From Liolophura sinensis (lineage: Eukaryota > Mollusca > Polyplacophora > Chitonida > Chitonidae), in contig NC_088305.1 of the NCBI RefSeq assembly GCF_032854445.1, positions 21,368,955 to 21,432,954 on the forward strand: a stretch of DNA of 64,000 nt. Reading direction: 5' to 3'. Under the pieces are notes generated by a model. That model was not told the DNA's origin and did not search any database. It worked only from the letters and a program-made list of their open reading frames with translations. The translations under genes were made by a program, and so were the position numbers. Below, piece after piece: positions 61,001-61,966 of this stretch; positions within the stretch are counted from its first letter, which is position 1, and every line of letters starts with the position of its first letter.

Positions 61001-61966
61001 TTATTCACTGACATATCAATGCAGGTACATATACATTAACTCACCTGCATTTCATTTATTTACTTATGTAATCAGTGCATTTTTTTTTTAGCGTTTTTTA
61101 CAATTACTTTTTTTCCCCAAACAATAAAAGAAGGGCTGTAAGGAAAAAACAAATAATCGATACAGTCCTGATTTCAAATAATGTGAGATACAGAAATGAC
61201 AGTTTTAAAAAATATTTTCTAAATGGCAGCAAATACAATCACTTGAACAGCAAAAGCTGCCAGCAAAAAAAGGCATTTTGAAGGGAACAACCTCATTTGA
61301 ATCCACGTGTGTATCATATAAAACACTATCTACGCTGTACATTGAGCTTTGTAATTCACCAAAATCATCGAAGTGCTACTTCAATCCCATTTGAATGACT
61401 GAATGAATGCTTGGGGTTTAATGTCATACTTGACAATTTTTCAGTGATATGACGAAGAGATGCGTGTGCAGATGCTGTGTCTTCTTGTGGCAGGGAGAGT
61501 CCATGCCAACGAAGTGCTGCCGCCACTGAAGTATCATGACGAAGACACCAGACATGACACCCCACCCAATCACATTATAACGACACTGGGCCAACCAGTC
61601 AAGTTTTCTTGCTCTAACCTTTCAGTGCTGAGCACCAAATGAGGTAGAAGCAAGTACCACTCTTAAAGTCTTTGGTATGGCTTGAACAGGGTTTGATCCG
61701 CAGGTCTCCAGGCTTCGAGGCAAACTTTCTAACCATTAGGCTACCGAAGCAATTTCAAAGGCAGAAATGAGCAATTGACTAAATTTTTGCTCCAACTTAC
61801 ATGTATATGTACTTTAGACTAATAAAGGTTCAAGACTGGAAATGTTGATAGCACATACTGGCTGGATTAACAACAGACTAACCTCTGCTGACAGCGTCCT
61901 GACCCTTGTGGCTGTTCAGACTGGCAGCGAGGTCAACGTCCTCAGACATGGCCATAGTGGGTGAGC
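1707..61966 (-). CDS. DNHD1: Dynein heavy chain, DNHD1-like (3' part of gene, 31 exons)
   Basis: Microtubule motor-type AAA+ protein; vertebrate DNHD1 is linked to sperm flagellum assembly (known for the family, not shown here). Exons (plus-strand coordinates, 5' to 3'): 61883-61966, 60868-60971, 60180-60273, 59315-59457, 58916-59011, 58069-58240, 56609-56776, 56084-56241, 54784-54993, 54021-54191, 52943-53038, 51927-52081, 50387-50657, 49510-49632, 47470-48328, 44116-44260, 42352-42527, 41354-41539, 39461-39645, 38445-38757, 37662-37909, 37101-37202, 36564-36662, 33483-33651, 32229-32443, 31485-31668, 29345-29481, 28233-28529, 26861-27030, 25204-25759, 1707-2084. All junction phases agree, giving 2153 codons and a TGA stop. 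Residues: AAA4 about 100-400, stalk and microtubule-binding domain about 400-710, AAA5 about 715-1200, AAA6 about 1200-1700, C-terminal domain to 2153. The degenerate AAA4 nucleotide site and shortened AAA6 motifs favour DNHD1 over an axonemal motor dynein; a very divergent axonemal heavy chain is the alternative. Dynein identity is near certain, the DNHD1 name moderate. The 5' end is outside the window. Confidence 0.88.
2628..3336. repeat. 32-bp tandem array interrupted by a SINE
   Basis: The unit TCAACTGACAGACCAGTTAA + TATCGAGGACGG occurs about seven times at 2628-2859 and about six times at 3147-3336. A full SINE sits between the halves. Units left of the SINE mostly end GACGG; units right of it end GATAT or GACGT. 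Confidence 0.93.
2860..3146 (-). mobile_element. tRNA-derived SINE, family A, full length, inside the 32-bp array
   Basis: Read on the minus strand it starts GGGGCCCCCATGGCTCAGTC (box A TGGCTCAGTCGG) and has box B GAGTTCAAGACC. The body follows, then the tail region with TGAAATATTC and an A-run (T-run at 2860-2875 on the plus strand). GTTCAACTGA is present at both edges and could be a target duplication, but that word also belongs to the array unit. Confidence 0.9.
3413..3678 (-). mobile_element. tRNA-derived SINE, family A, full length
   Basis: Tail ATAAATATT and AAACACCAATCAAATAAGTA, then the body and a tRNA-like head with box A TGGCTCAGTTGG ending in a run of G (C-run 3661-3678). About 270 bp apart from the copy in the 32-bp array and in the same orientation. 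Confidence 0.9.
3700..6540. other. Intron sequence without recognised gene
   Basis: Part of the intron between exons 30 and 31. Apart from the truncated SINE at 4318-4440 and a short (AAAC)n-like stretch near 5466-5505, I see no repeats or coding signal. Frames of 90-117 codons near 4646-5240 and 6001-6398 show no family motif. Confidence 0.5.
4318..4440 (+). mobile_element. SINE family A, 5'-truncated
   Basis: It holds GGTAGTCATGGGTTCCCCC through GTCGAATAAGTGAAATATTC and AAACACCAATTAAATAAATA. The tRNA head is missing. Plus orientation, unlike most copies in this window. Confidence 0.85.
6545..7855. repeat. 46/29-bp compound minisatellite (pre-gap copy)
   Basis: The units TAACACAGCCCTGTACAACA + CAGCCAGTACTGTTATAACCCTCACA (46 bp) and a shorter form lacking the CCTGTACAACACAG part (29 bp) alternate for 1.3 kb. 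The first units carry distinctive variants (ACACACCATGTACTGTTACA and ACACACCCTTGTACAACACA), found again at 11920-12080. Confidence 0.93.
7981..8113 (-). other. Possible exon, no recognised family
   Basis: On the minus strand a 133-bp open stretch lies between ATACCCTCTAG and CCCTCAG|GTACTT. It reads EMNKKHSAASGRHILISAGE, then a hydrophobic stretch (SFRLISIPVCGIFISHIPQ). The post-gap twin at 12618-12750 keeps the frame and both sites. It does not belong to the dynein frame. Could be chance. Confidence 0.2.
8283..8433 (-). mobile_element. SINE family A, head-truncated
   Basis: It runs from the tail TTTATTTGATTGGTGTTTTA to ACCTTCCCACATATGGCC, where the tRNA head is lost. Its twin after the gap is 12920-13070. 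Confidence 0.85.
8434..9957. other. Intron sequence, pre-gap copy, no recognised gene
   Basis: Open frames here (for example 8632-8946) are short and unrecognised. Near 9808-9870 lies CCGGTTCAAACCCAGCCATG followed by TAATTTGTAGATTCC, a relic of the tRNA-derived element whose body forms the 48-bp array at 46386. A C-run of about 20 lies at 9721-9741. Confidence 0.5.
9965..10226 (-). mobile_element. SINE family A, full length
   Basis: Tail ATTTATTTGATTGGTGTTTT, body, box B region GAGTTCAAGTCC, box A TGGCTCAGTTGG, head end GGGGCCTCCG (all on the minus strand). Twin after the gap at 14607-14871. Confidence 0.92.
10227..11659. other. Intron sequence up to the gap, no recognised gene
   Basis: Single-copy-like sequence that is repeated with about 1% difference at 14872-16305. 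It has a G-run at 10807-10820. The last bases, AACATGTGCTTCAGC, abut the gap; the same words at 16291-16305 continue into unique sequence. Confidence 0.6.
11660..11859. other. Assembly gap of exactly 200 N
   Basis: 200 consecutive N, a fixed-size placeholder typical of scaffolding, so true size is unknown. Flanks are near-identical to each other over several kb. Confidence 0.99.
11860..12482. repeat. 46/29-bp compound minisatellite (post-gap copy)
   Basis: Same unit family and the same order of variant units as 6545-7855, but only about 620 bp long. A length difference of this kind is what two alleles of a VNTR would show. Confidence 0.92.
12920..13070 (-). mobile_element. SINE family A, head-truncated (twin of 8283-8433)
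   Basis: Same truncation point and sequence as the pre-gap copy, with only a few base differences. Confidence 0.85.
14607..14871 (-). mobile_element. SINE family A, full length (twin of 9965-10226)
   Basis: Same insertion site and flanks as the pre-gap copy. Body matches the family more closely (GGCGGCCAGCATTATGGTGG). Confidence 0.92.
16305..17160 (-). other. Open frames of unknown origin in the last intron
   Basis: Minus-strand frames at 16783-17034 (ending LVLSVWLVWVCVLIVVFIPA, a strong membrane-like segment) and 16302-16562 (CPANPGEIHRLLLLCHSACE, RRYIDREDFANFPIMVLELE) look better than random in composition. No family was recognised and no exon chain could be built. Could be a nested gene or chance. 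Confidence 0.2.
17395..17743 (-). mobile_element. tRNA-derived SINE, family B, full length
   Basis: On the minus strand it begins AGCCAAGATGGCTCAGTTGG + TAGAGCG (perfect box A) with a box B-like GGGTCAATCCTGG. The body follows, then the tail GAAAAATTGTTAAGTACGAC and TTAAACCCTGAG. About 350 bp. Distinct from family A. Copies or fragments also at 25795-25986, 52760-52835 and 61405-61750. Confidence 0.85.
18005..18540. repeat. Degenerate 39-40-bp tandem array
   Basis: Repeats of CTTCTATAGTGTCTCTGACC + TCCAAAATCACCACCAAC with many substitutions. Spacing between GTGT landmarks near 18071, 18110 and 18149 is about 39 bp. Since 39 is a multiple of three, long minus-strand frames appear but are not coding. 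Confidence 0.85.
18760..19700. repeat. 64-bp tandem array
   Basis: CCTGTATGTGATCTTCACAG + TTCTTACTGTAGATTGATCT + CCCAATAGAGATGCTCCTGC + CTAT repeats every 64 bp (for example 18986, 19050). The first copies, from 18760, are diverged, and those from 18960 on are tight. Variant units (AACAGAGATGTT against AATAGAGATGCT) alternate, suggesting dimer-level expansion. Confidence 0.92.
20304..20353. repeat. (CA)n microsatellite
   Basis: About 23 uninterrupted CA dinucleotides. Confidence 0.98.
21361..21412. other. C-run / G-run hairpin
   Basis: A run of 13 C, then ACCAACCTCCCCCAAAGGAA, then a run of 12 G. The two homopolymers could pair into a perfect stem. Confidence 0.8.
21452..21931. mobile_element. 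480-bp inverted-repeat element (MITE), copy 1
   Basis: Begins TTAAAGGCAAAGAAAACACT and ends GGGGTCTCTGCCTTTAA. The first and last 80 or so bases are inverted copies (ATCAGATG, CTGTCCAGGAA.ATAGTT). The element starts and ends with TTAA/TTTAA, which recalls piggyBac-type targets, but no transposase is present. The reverse-oriented second copy is 27755-28222. Confidence 0.82.
22141..22306. mobile_element. Short inverted-repeat element (about 166 bp)
   Basis: The left end AAAAGGGAAGCAAATCTTGT + AACTCCC is mirrored at the right by GGGGAGTAAGATTTGCTTCC + TTTTG. Only one copy seen, so element status is inferred from the inverted ends. Confidence 0.5.
23480..23566 (-). mobile_element. SINE family A fragment
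   Basis: AAGAATATTTCACTTATACG + ACAGTGGTCAGCC, then a deletion, then CTGGCAGACCTTCCCATGTA. No head or tail. Confidence 0.75.
23813..24023 (-). mobile_element. About 205-bp inverted-repeat element (MITE-205), copy 1
   Basis: Reverse-oriented relative to the other four copies. Ends are ATTCTTAAGCCTTTTCGCATG and TACGCGAAAAGGCTGAGGAA + TTA. Interior TTTGTCTCCAAAACCAAATT and ACTTTTTGTGAAGCCTTGAA match the others in reverse complement. Confidence 0.85.
24670..25110 (+). repeat. SINE family A tails and (TATG)n/(GT)n microsatellites
   Basis: A fragment of a SINE body lies at 24670-24732. A (TATG)n run spans 24817-24873. A SINE tail (ATGCTGGCCACCGTTGTATA to CACCAATCAAGTAAATACAT) at 24890-24960 is followed by (GT)n at 24964-25020. 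A second near-identical SINE tail at 25037-25107 leads into another short TATG run. Confidence 0.88.
25204..25759 (-). CDS. DNHD1: Exon 30 in window, C-terminal domain
   Basis: 556 bp, phase 2 in and phase 0 out, donor GTAAGA. Encodes QLYPLDIFFYHETQHYHTLL, then LQGLRDDLRLLLLHAKGQIT and SVTGWIRALPQKLGRLVGYV. These match the dynein C-terminal run (P+..F+.QE...+N.L+..I+..L..L.+A+.G....S.+L and L..W..DL..R), and FLHPGQFLQATELQDYARQ matches the P..FLTA..Q..AR motif. Confidence 0.96.
25795..25986 (-). mobile_element. SINE family B fragment
   Basis: Starts GTTTCATTGGGGTTTAACGC and includes AGAAGACACCAGACATGAGG and CATGGCCAACCCAGCAG, parallel to the family B copy at 61405. The tRNA head is missing. 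Directly upstream of exon 30. Confidence 0.7.
26205..26348. repeat. 40-bp tandem repeat, about 3.4 copies
   Basis: GAATGTTTCTCATAATCCAA + TGCCACCGTTATTCCATCCT repeated at 40-bp spacing; third copy has two substitutions. Confidence 0.93.
26861..27030 (-). CDS. DNHD1: Exon 29 in window; acceptor side tandemly repeated
   Basis: 170 bp, phase 0 in and phase 2 out, donor GTGAGA. Encodes TSELPVGCTCLLDDLLSEGG and LKTSLESLHELNASIFSLPD. Its acceptor plus first 43 or so bases are repeated at 90-bp spacing upstream (27031-27385). Upstream copies hit an in-frame TAG if not spliced out, so the acceptor at 27031 is the one that works. Confidence 0.85.
27021..27385. repeat. 90-bp tandem array carrying the exon 29 acceptor
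   Basis: The junction word GGAGGTCTGAAA or AGAGGTCTGAAA ends units at 27030, 27120, 27210 and 27300 (exactly 90 bp apart); a fifth partial unit ends about 27380. Each unit holds, on the minus strand, about 43 bases of exon 29 preceded by TGTTGTGTTTCAG. Confidence 0.93.
27755..28222. mobile_element. 468-bp inverted-repeat element (MITE), copy 2, reversed
   Basis: Reverse complement of 21452-21931: compare GACATCACTAGTCCCATTGT here with ACAATGGGACCAGTGACGTC there. Ends CCTAAAGGCAAACACC and GATCTTTACCTTTAA. Its edge is 10 bp from exon 28. Confidence 0.82.
28233..28529 (-). CDS. DNHD1: Exon 28 in window, AAA6/C-terminal
   Basis: 297 bp (99 codons), phase 0 both ends, donor GTAAGT. Encodes PLALLHAVLLHRRYYGNIGS then VGYNYWSVVDLVSIAEVF. 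It matches dynein L.FFHAV..ER+.FGP.GWN..Y.F...DL. A 468-bp inverted-repeat element ends 10 bp downstream of its donor side. Confidence 0.95.
29043..29255 (-). mobile_element. SINE family A, decayed
   Basis: CATACTCAAAATTATTTCAC, CCCCAACCATCCGCAGGTTG and GGACTTGAGCTCACAG are recognisable; part of the body and the head end are eroded. Lies between exons 28 and 27. Confidence 0.85.
29345..29481 (-). CDS. DNHD1: Exon 27 in window, AAA6
   Basis: 137 bp, phase 1 in and phase 0 out, donor GTGAGT. Encodes GLVIQHGLKVSCESTRNFRS and on to LLNSRLQAPGRSKQA. It corresponds to the segment PP.GL+.N+..S after FRLW.T. Confidence 0.85.
29889..30160 (-). mobile_element. SINE family A, full length
   Basis: Tail of TTTA repeats, then TTGATTGGTGATTTATGCCG, body, box B GAGTTCAAGTCC and a head ending GGTTTGGCTCAGCTGG on the minus strand. 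Confidence 0.9.
30545..31484. repeat. 117-bp tandem array carrying the exon 26 splice donor
   Basis: Exon/donor boundaries recur at 30560, 30677, 30794, 30911, 31028, 31145, 31262, 31368 and the authentic 31485. Spacing is 117 bp except 106 bp between 31262 and 31368. Each unit encodes a version of VCDTFHIFITTSICVRRVPP. GT is kept in seven of nine; 30677 (AT) and 31028 (CT) have lost it. Confidence 0.94.
31485..31668 (-). CDS. DNHD1: Exon 26 in window, AAA6; 3' end is tandemly repeated downstream
   Basis: 184 bp, phase 0 in and phase 1 out, donor GTAAGT at 31479-31484. Ends with VCDTFRLFITTSVCGRRLPP, matching dynein FRLW-T plus the following loop. Eight further, diverged copies of its 3' segment and donor follow in the intron (30545-31484). 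In the first of them the frame is still that of the gene, so use of a weak GTACAG donor at 31367 would add exactly 39 codons. Confidence 0.88.
32229..32443 (-). CDS. DNHD1: Exon 25 in window, AAA6 Walker B-like strand
   Basis: 215 bp, phase 1 in and phase 0 out, donor GTGTGT. Encodes DPLHELKRLAREEGMEGRLR, RSQMAEMRQAIEDCMNNGYW and ILLENYHLAEPLDQQTF. The last matches the hallmark dynein W..LQNCHLA (here LLENYHLA). Confidence 0.95.
33035..33222 (-). mobile_element. SINE family A, head-truncated
   Basis: ATTTTATTTGATTGGTGTTC, GACGGCCAGCATTATGGTGG, CCCACGACCATCTGCAGGTT, ending near AGCATGAGCTGGACAG. Box regions missing. Confidence 0.88.
33483..33651 (-). CDS. DNHD1: Exon 24 in window, AAA6
   Basis: 169 bp, phase 0 in and phase 1 out, donor GTAAGA. 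Contains ATPTLFVYPDNPEG at the position of the dynein P..FILSPGADP motif, here degenerate. Confidence 0.9.
33660..36560. other. Intron between exons 24 and 23
   Basis: AT-rich, no SINE. 35315-35525 and 35627-35832 are two diverged copies of one roughly 205-bp segment about 310 bp apart (shared GACACTGTGTCCGACCTG/TACACTGTGTCTGACCTG and TTTTATTTGGAAAAA). (GAA)n lies near 35831-35850. No coding signal seen. Confidence 0.6.
36564..36662 (-). CDS. DNHD1: Exon 23 in window, AAA6
   Basis: 99 bp (33 codons), phase 0 both ends, donor GTGGGT. Encodes RPLTLMNPVPGEELRQLTAF then QKCLLWKIYSPDK. It matches the dynein F..LLL+..RPD+ helix, with RPD changed to SPD. Confidence 0.9.
37101..37202 (-). CDS. DNHD1: Exon 22 in window, AAA6
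   Basis: 102 bp (34 codons), phase 0 both ends, donor GTACGT. Encodes SWLRCVILESLHQSFSGLQT then SLIQNSALWEEYFN. It matches the W..L..L.....F..L...W..W stretch. Confidence 0.88.
37662..37909 (-). CDS. DNHD1: Exon 21 in window, AAA6
   Basis: 248 bp, phase 1 in and phase 0 out, donor GTAAGA. Encodes SLYKFITLMMFEKHVLLFSL and RLKGQLTNEEMALFINGFEV. It matches dynein Y..V.RGLFE.HKL.F and G.I...E..FLL.G. Confidence 0.95.
38445..38757 (-). CDS. DNHD1: Exon 20 in window, AAA6 helices
   Basis: 313 bp, phase 0 in and phase 1 out. Encodes EIILEKVYNLDYAVLRDKTI and VATLYALVRKMTVLHPLYYL. These fit the helix pair ILE.......+L and ...LYF....L....PMYQ.SL before AAA6. A donor GTGAGT is used. Confidence 0.94.
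39004..39203 (+). mobile_element. MITE-205, copy 2
   Basis: Starts TAATTCCTCAACCCTTTCGC and ends ATGCGGAAATGTTGAAAAAT + TA, inverted ends. Interior has GGGCTTCACAAACAGTATTA and CTTGAATAAACAAGC. Confidence 0.88.
39461..39645 (-). CDS. DNHD1: Exon 19 in window, AAA5/AAA6
   Basis: 185 bp, phase 1 in and phase 0 out, donor GTTAGT. Encodes CVINMGLSDEAIVARILRQT and VERREYHAQLIANDNDL. It matches the strand and helix after FR.Y.TT (VNF.VT..GL..QLL..V...ERPELE). Confidence 0.93.
40795..40975 (-). mobile_element. SINE family A, internally deleted
   Basis: TATCTGATTGGTGTTTTACG tail side, GGTGGGAGGAAACCTACAAC (about 25 bp of the body lost), box B side GGACTTGAACTCACAG; the tRNA head end is missing. Confidence 0.87.
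41354..41539 (-). CDS. DNHD1: Exon 18 in window, AAA5
   Basis: 186 bp, phase 1 both ends, donor GTAAAT. Encodes VTVLVTHLERKPLDPVFREI and CHHNFKLYLSISTPLFMKG. These match the dynein pair (V-LEN..E.LDP.L.P.L and Y...FR.YITT). Confidence 0.93.
42099..42303 (+). mobile_element. MITE-205, copy 3
   Basis: Starts TAATTCCTAAACCTTTTCGT and ends CATGCGAAAACGTTGAAGAC + TTA. 205 bp. Interior GGTTTTGGAGACAAAACTAC and CTTGAATAAACACCTTGC. Confidence 0.9.
42352..42527 (-). CDS. DNHD1: Exon 17 in window, AAA5
   Basis: 176 bp, phase 2 in and phase 1 out, donor GTGAGT. Encodes DDLRPLTSVTLSWERSSEV and ADHPLLNYHLVNAVVHG. The second half leads into the AAA5 Walker B-like strand of exon 18. Confidence 0.85.
42903..43495. 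repeat. 36-bp tandem array, about 16 copies
   Basis: TGATACTGTGCCTACTGCCT + TGAGATAAGAACCGTT repeats at exactly 36 bp. Because 36 is a multiple of three, the minus strand reads a 12-residue repeat (SYLKAVGTVSNG) for about 200 codons. It lies within an intron and is not supported as coding. Confidence 0.95.
44116..44260 (-). CDS. DNHD1: Exon 16 in window, AAA5
   Basis: 145 bp, phase 1 in and phase 2 out, donor GTAAGT. Encodes SPELEDYYGMDEETRRMSRF and TNFTLADDDASISENRAQT. Probably a linker insertion within AAA5; family motifs are weak, and the call rests on splice signals and phase. Confidence 0.75.
46311..46397 (+). mobile_element. tRNA-like SINE head, family C
   Basis: GGCCTGGCCATGGTCTAGTG + GTTGTGAAAAGGTGC with box A TGGTCTAGTGG at about 46323 and box B GGGTTCAAAACT at about 46380. 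Directly continues into the first unit of the 48-bp array. Confidence 0.7.
46386..47362. repeat. 48-bp tandem array, about 20 copies
   Basis: GCCTTGGACAGGGAATTGGT + AGATTCCCCAGCTCTCACTG + CTTGTGGG, unit exactly 48 bp (GGGAATTGG at 46403, 46451, 46499 and so on). The unit has no stop in several frames of both strands, producing long false reading frames. It ends about 108 bp from exon 15. Confidence 0.95.
47470..48328 (-). CDS. DNHD1: Exon 15 in window, AAA5 with Ser/acid-rich insert
   Basis: At 859 bp this is the largest exon found; phase 0 in and phase 1 out, donor GTAAGT. It finishes coiled coil 2, then gives ITAACVCYFGPLDDKTR, the AAA5 entry (LLAAGF.SY.GPF...YR). Next come about 130 residues rich in Ser, Glu and Asp, including ETDESDEEDNFSP, with no counterpart in motor dyneins. 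The frame then returns to the AAA5 core: DWKLAELPTDVHAIQNALIS and FWPLLIDPDNQAEAWVRAL (canonical RWPLMIDPQ.QA..WI). Confidence 0.95.
48329..49213. other. Intron between exons 15 and 14, upstream half
   Basis: No gene. 48560-48830 has an irregular 50-60-bp pattern around AACACTTTNTGAGGCA and TTTAACCTTTTCACAT, a decayed tandem repeat. Confidence 0.5.
49214..49466 (-). mobile_element. SINE family A, near full length
   Basis: ATTTGATTTCACGACTATAT tail region, TACAATGGCGGCCAGCATTA, CCCACGACCATCCGCAGGTT, then a head with altered box A. Lies 44 bp from exon 14. Confidence 0.88.
49510..49632 (-). CDS. DNHD1: Exon 14 in window, stalk coiled coil 2
   Basis: 123 bp (41 codons), phase 0 both ends, acceptor TTACAAG, donor GTATGT. 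A highly charged helix with no proline (AQAILGEMRLTASRRKSLLE at its start), placed where coiled coil 2 returns from the microtubule-binding domain. Confidence 0.88.
50387..50657 (-). CDS. DNHD1: Exon 13 in window, microtubule-binding domain
   Basis: 271 bp, phase 2 in and phase 0 out, donor GTGAGA. Encodes DLIFYDKEHIPQHIFTKLEE and RNPRFAPEEVKQSSAALACI. These match YDKDNI, P.F.PE and S.A...LC.W of the dynein microtubule-binding domain. The W after the last motif is Arg-Tyr here. Confidence 0.94.
50834..51073 (-). mobile_element. SINE family A, decayed
   Basis: CATCTGTGTTTTACACCGTA, AGAATATTTCACTTATACAA and GGGGGAAACCCATGATCATC; head only partly kept. Confidence 0.85.
51204..51413 (+). mobile_element. 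MITE-205, copy 4
   Basis: Starts TAATTCCTCATCCTTTTTAC and ends GCGCGAAAAGGTTGAAGAAT + TA. The interior has an extra TACATGTACATG and keeps GGGCTTCACGAAAAGTATAA. Confidence 0.88.
51632..51735. repeat. 24-bp tandem repeat
   Basis: AACATGATCAACATACATGT + ACAA, about four copies. Confidence 0.9.
51927..52081 (-). CDS. DNHD1: Exon 12 in window, stalk/microtubule-binding domain
   Basis: 155 bp, phase 0 in and phase 2 out, donor GTATGT. Encodes AKFALAALDGKANSDLGELK and APPTTVKWVVGALCVLFDRP. It matches the dynein motif AL..L...DI.E.K...PP..V..VM.AV.IL that enters the microtubule-binding domain. Confidence 0.93.
52262..52332. repeat. (CA)n/(TA)n microsatellite
   Basis: ACACGCACACGTACACGC followed by CA repeats and then TATATATATATA. 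Confidence 0.97.
52760..52835 (-). mobile_element. SINE family B tail fragment
   Basis: ATGCTTGGGGTTTAACGTCT, TACTTAACAATTTCTCAGTC and ATATGACTGCGAAGTC match the tail ends of family B. Confidence 0.7.
52943..53038 (-). CDS. DNHD1: Exon 11 in window, stalk coiled coil 1
   Basis: 96 bp (32 codons), phase 0 both ends, donor GTACGT. Encodes QLEDCKSQEEKIASLLKPMN then HYKEQLSSAFDK, a continuous amphipathic helix. Confidence 0.85.
53040..54015. other. Intron between exons 11 and 10
   Basis: AT-rich; no repeat family or coding signal recognised. Confidence 0.5.
54021..54191 (-). CDS. DNHD1: Exon 10 in window, stalk coiled coil 1
   Basis: 171 bp, phase 0 both ends, donor GTGGGT. Encodes TIEKFQVLLGKMNQASSTIA and a charged helix ending EEGKKAYIQ. 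This is the start of coiled coil 1 of the stalk (equivalent to R+..GL.KL..T...V..L). Confidence 0.92.
54784..54993 (-). CDS. DNHD1: Exon 9 in window, end of AAA4
   Basis: 210 bp, phase 0 both ends. Contains LRFYTPLTFMEFTRIFRLVS, matching the dynein Y-VTP-SYLEL motif at the AAA4/stalk boundary. The donor is CAG|GCAAGT, a GC-AG intron: the frame runs straight into exon 10 only if GC is used, and no GT donor in phase lies next to it. Confidence 0.92.
55000..56080. other. Intron between exons 9 and 8
   Basis: Contains the dispersed word CCAGAAGGATATCATCGTAC at about 55198, and a palindromic TACATGTACATGTACATG at 55034. No gene recognised. Confidence 0.5.
56084..56241 (-). CDS. DNHD1: Exon 8 in window, AAA4
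   Basis: 158 bp, phase 1 in and phase 0 out, donor GTTAGT. Encodes NSFSSDFNGLHSKLQQCPGL, then a Trp/Tyr-rich end (REWDRGAYVTVANRWLRYP). It fits the AAA4 segment F..RCR..P.L...C..DW, with the Trp position altered. Confidence 0.9.
56609..56776 (-). CDS. DNHD1: Exon 7 in window, AAA4
   Basis: 168 bp, phase 1 both ends, donor GTATGC. Encodes GLYSEEELQDLISQMMPG, then RFLKKVRQNLHVIVCLNYKG. This matches the AAA4 motif where dyneins have F...VR..LHVV....P.G. Confidence 0.92.
56870..57420. repeat. Irregular 24-27-bp tandem array
   Basis: Units of the form GAGAATTTGTCACAGGTGTT + TGTCAG, with TGAGTCTTTGTCA variants, about 20 copies. Fills the intron 5' of exon 7. Confidence 0.92.
57655..57875 (-). mobile_element. 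Very decayed SINE-like sequence
   Basis: CTCAAGAATTTTCAATTTAT, GACCAGATTTATGGTGGAGG and GAGACCTCACTGGTCAAAGG follow the order of family A but at low identity. Confidence 0.4.
58069..58240 (-). CDS. DNHD1: Exon 6 in window, AAA4 Walker B region
   Basis: 172 bp, phase 0 in and phase 1 out. Contains AVLLINEALGKQSL at the Walker B position, where the usual Asp-Glu pair is Asn-Glu. Preceded by VFEPKPQSTEELM and a helix. The intron upstream of this exon is almost wholly a 33-bp minisatellite. Confidence 0.9.
58245..58880. repeat. 33-bp tandem array filling the exon 5-exon 6 intron
   Basis: AAATAAAGTCAAGGTAAAGC + AGATGGTACAGAC, about 18 copies that decay towards the exon 5 side. Begins within 15 bp of the exon 6 acceptor at 58241. 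Confidence 0.93.
58916..59011 (-). CDS. DNHD1: Exon 5 in window, AAA4 degenerate Walker A
   Basis: 96 bp, phase 0 both ends. Encodes GGHALLLGVSYSTGRGT followed by LTKLAAFLAQRK. It aligns with the AAA4 P-loop of motor dyneins (G-NALLVGVGGSGKQSL-RLA), but the Lys is Arg and the loop is one residue longer, so ATP binding here is probably lost. Confidence 0.92.
59315..59457 (-). CDS. DNHD1: Exon 4 in window, AAA4 N-terminal helices
   Basis: 143 bp, phase 1 in and phase 0 out, donor GTGAGT. The end reads DLAFFTQAVQHAARLSRVM, which fits the canonical dynein stretch (LVFF.DA..H..RI.R.L) just before the AAA4 P-loop. Confidence 0.88.
59962..60032 (-). mobile_element. SINE family A body fragment
   Basis: GGTGGTAGGAAACCAGGCAG and AACCCACGACCATCCGAAGG, no head or tail. 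Confidence 0.75.
60180..60273 (-). CDS. DNHD1: Exon 3 in window, AAA4 approach
   Basis: 94 bp, phase 0 in and phase 1 out, donor GTGAGA. Encodes LKGPYKTLAEILYSKHFMKI and LTESKGEMVEK. It runs without a break into the AAA4 entry helices of exon 4. Confidence 0.8.
60868..60971 (-). CDS. DNHD1: Exon 2 in window, DNHD1-like
   Basis: 104 bp, phase 1 in and phase 0 out, donor GTATAC. Encodes GGIHRVSKQGKRG, then an acidic stretch ending GPLMTLDE. It lies in the region between AAA3 and AAA4. Confidence 0.72.
61405..61750 (-). mobile_element. tRNA-derived SINE, family B, full length
   Basis: Minus strand starts GCTTCGGTAGCCTAATGGTT (box A TAGCCTAATGG) with box B GATCAAACCC, and ends in the family B tail GAAAAATTGTCAAGTATGAC + ATTAAACCCCAAGC. 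Head differs from the copy at 17395. Confidence 0.83.
61883..61966 (-). CDS. DNHD1: Exon 1 in window, DNHD1-like
   Basis: This 84-bp exon lies between acceptor ...TTGTAG and donor GTTAGT. It starts with the last two bases of a codon, reads SPTMAMSEDVDLAASLNSHK and on to AVSR, and ends in phase 1. The acceptor and incoming phase show it is internal, so the true start lies upstream of the window. No dynein motif of its own; called from the perfect junction to exon 2. Confidence 0.6.
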
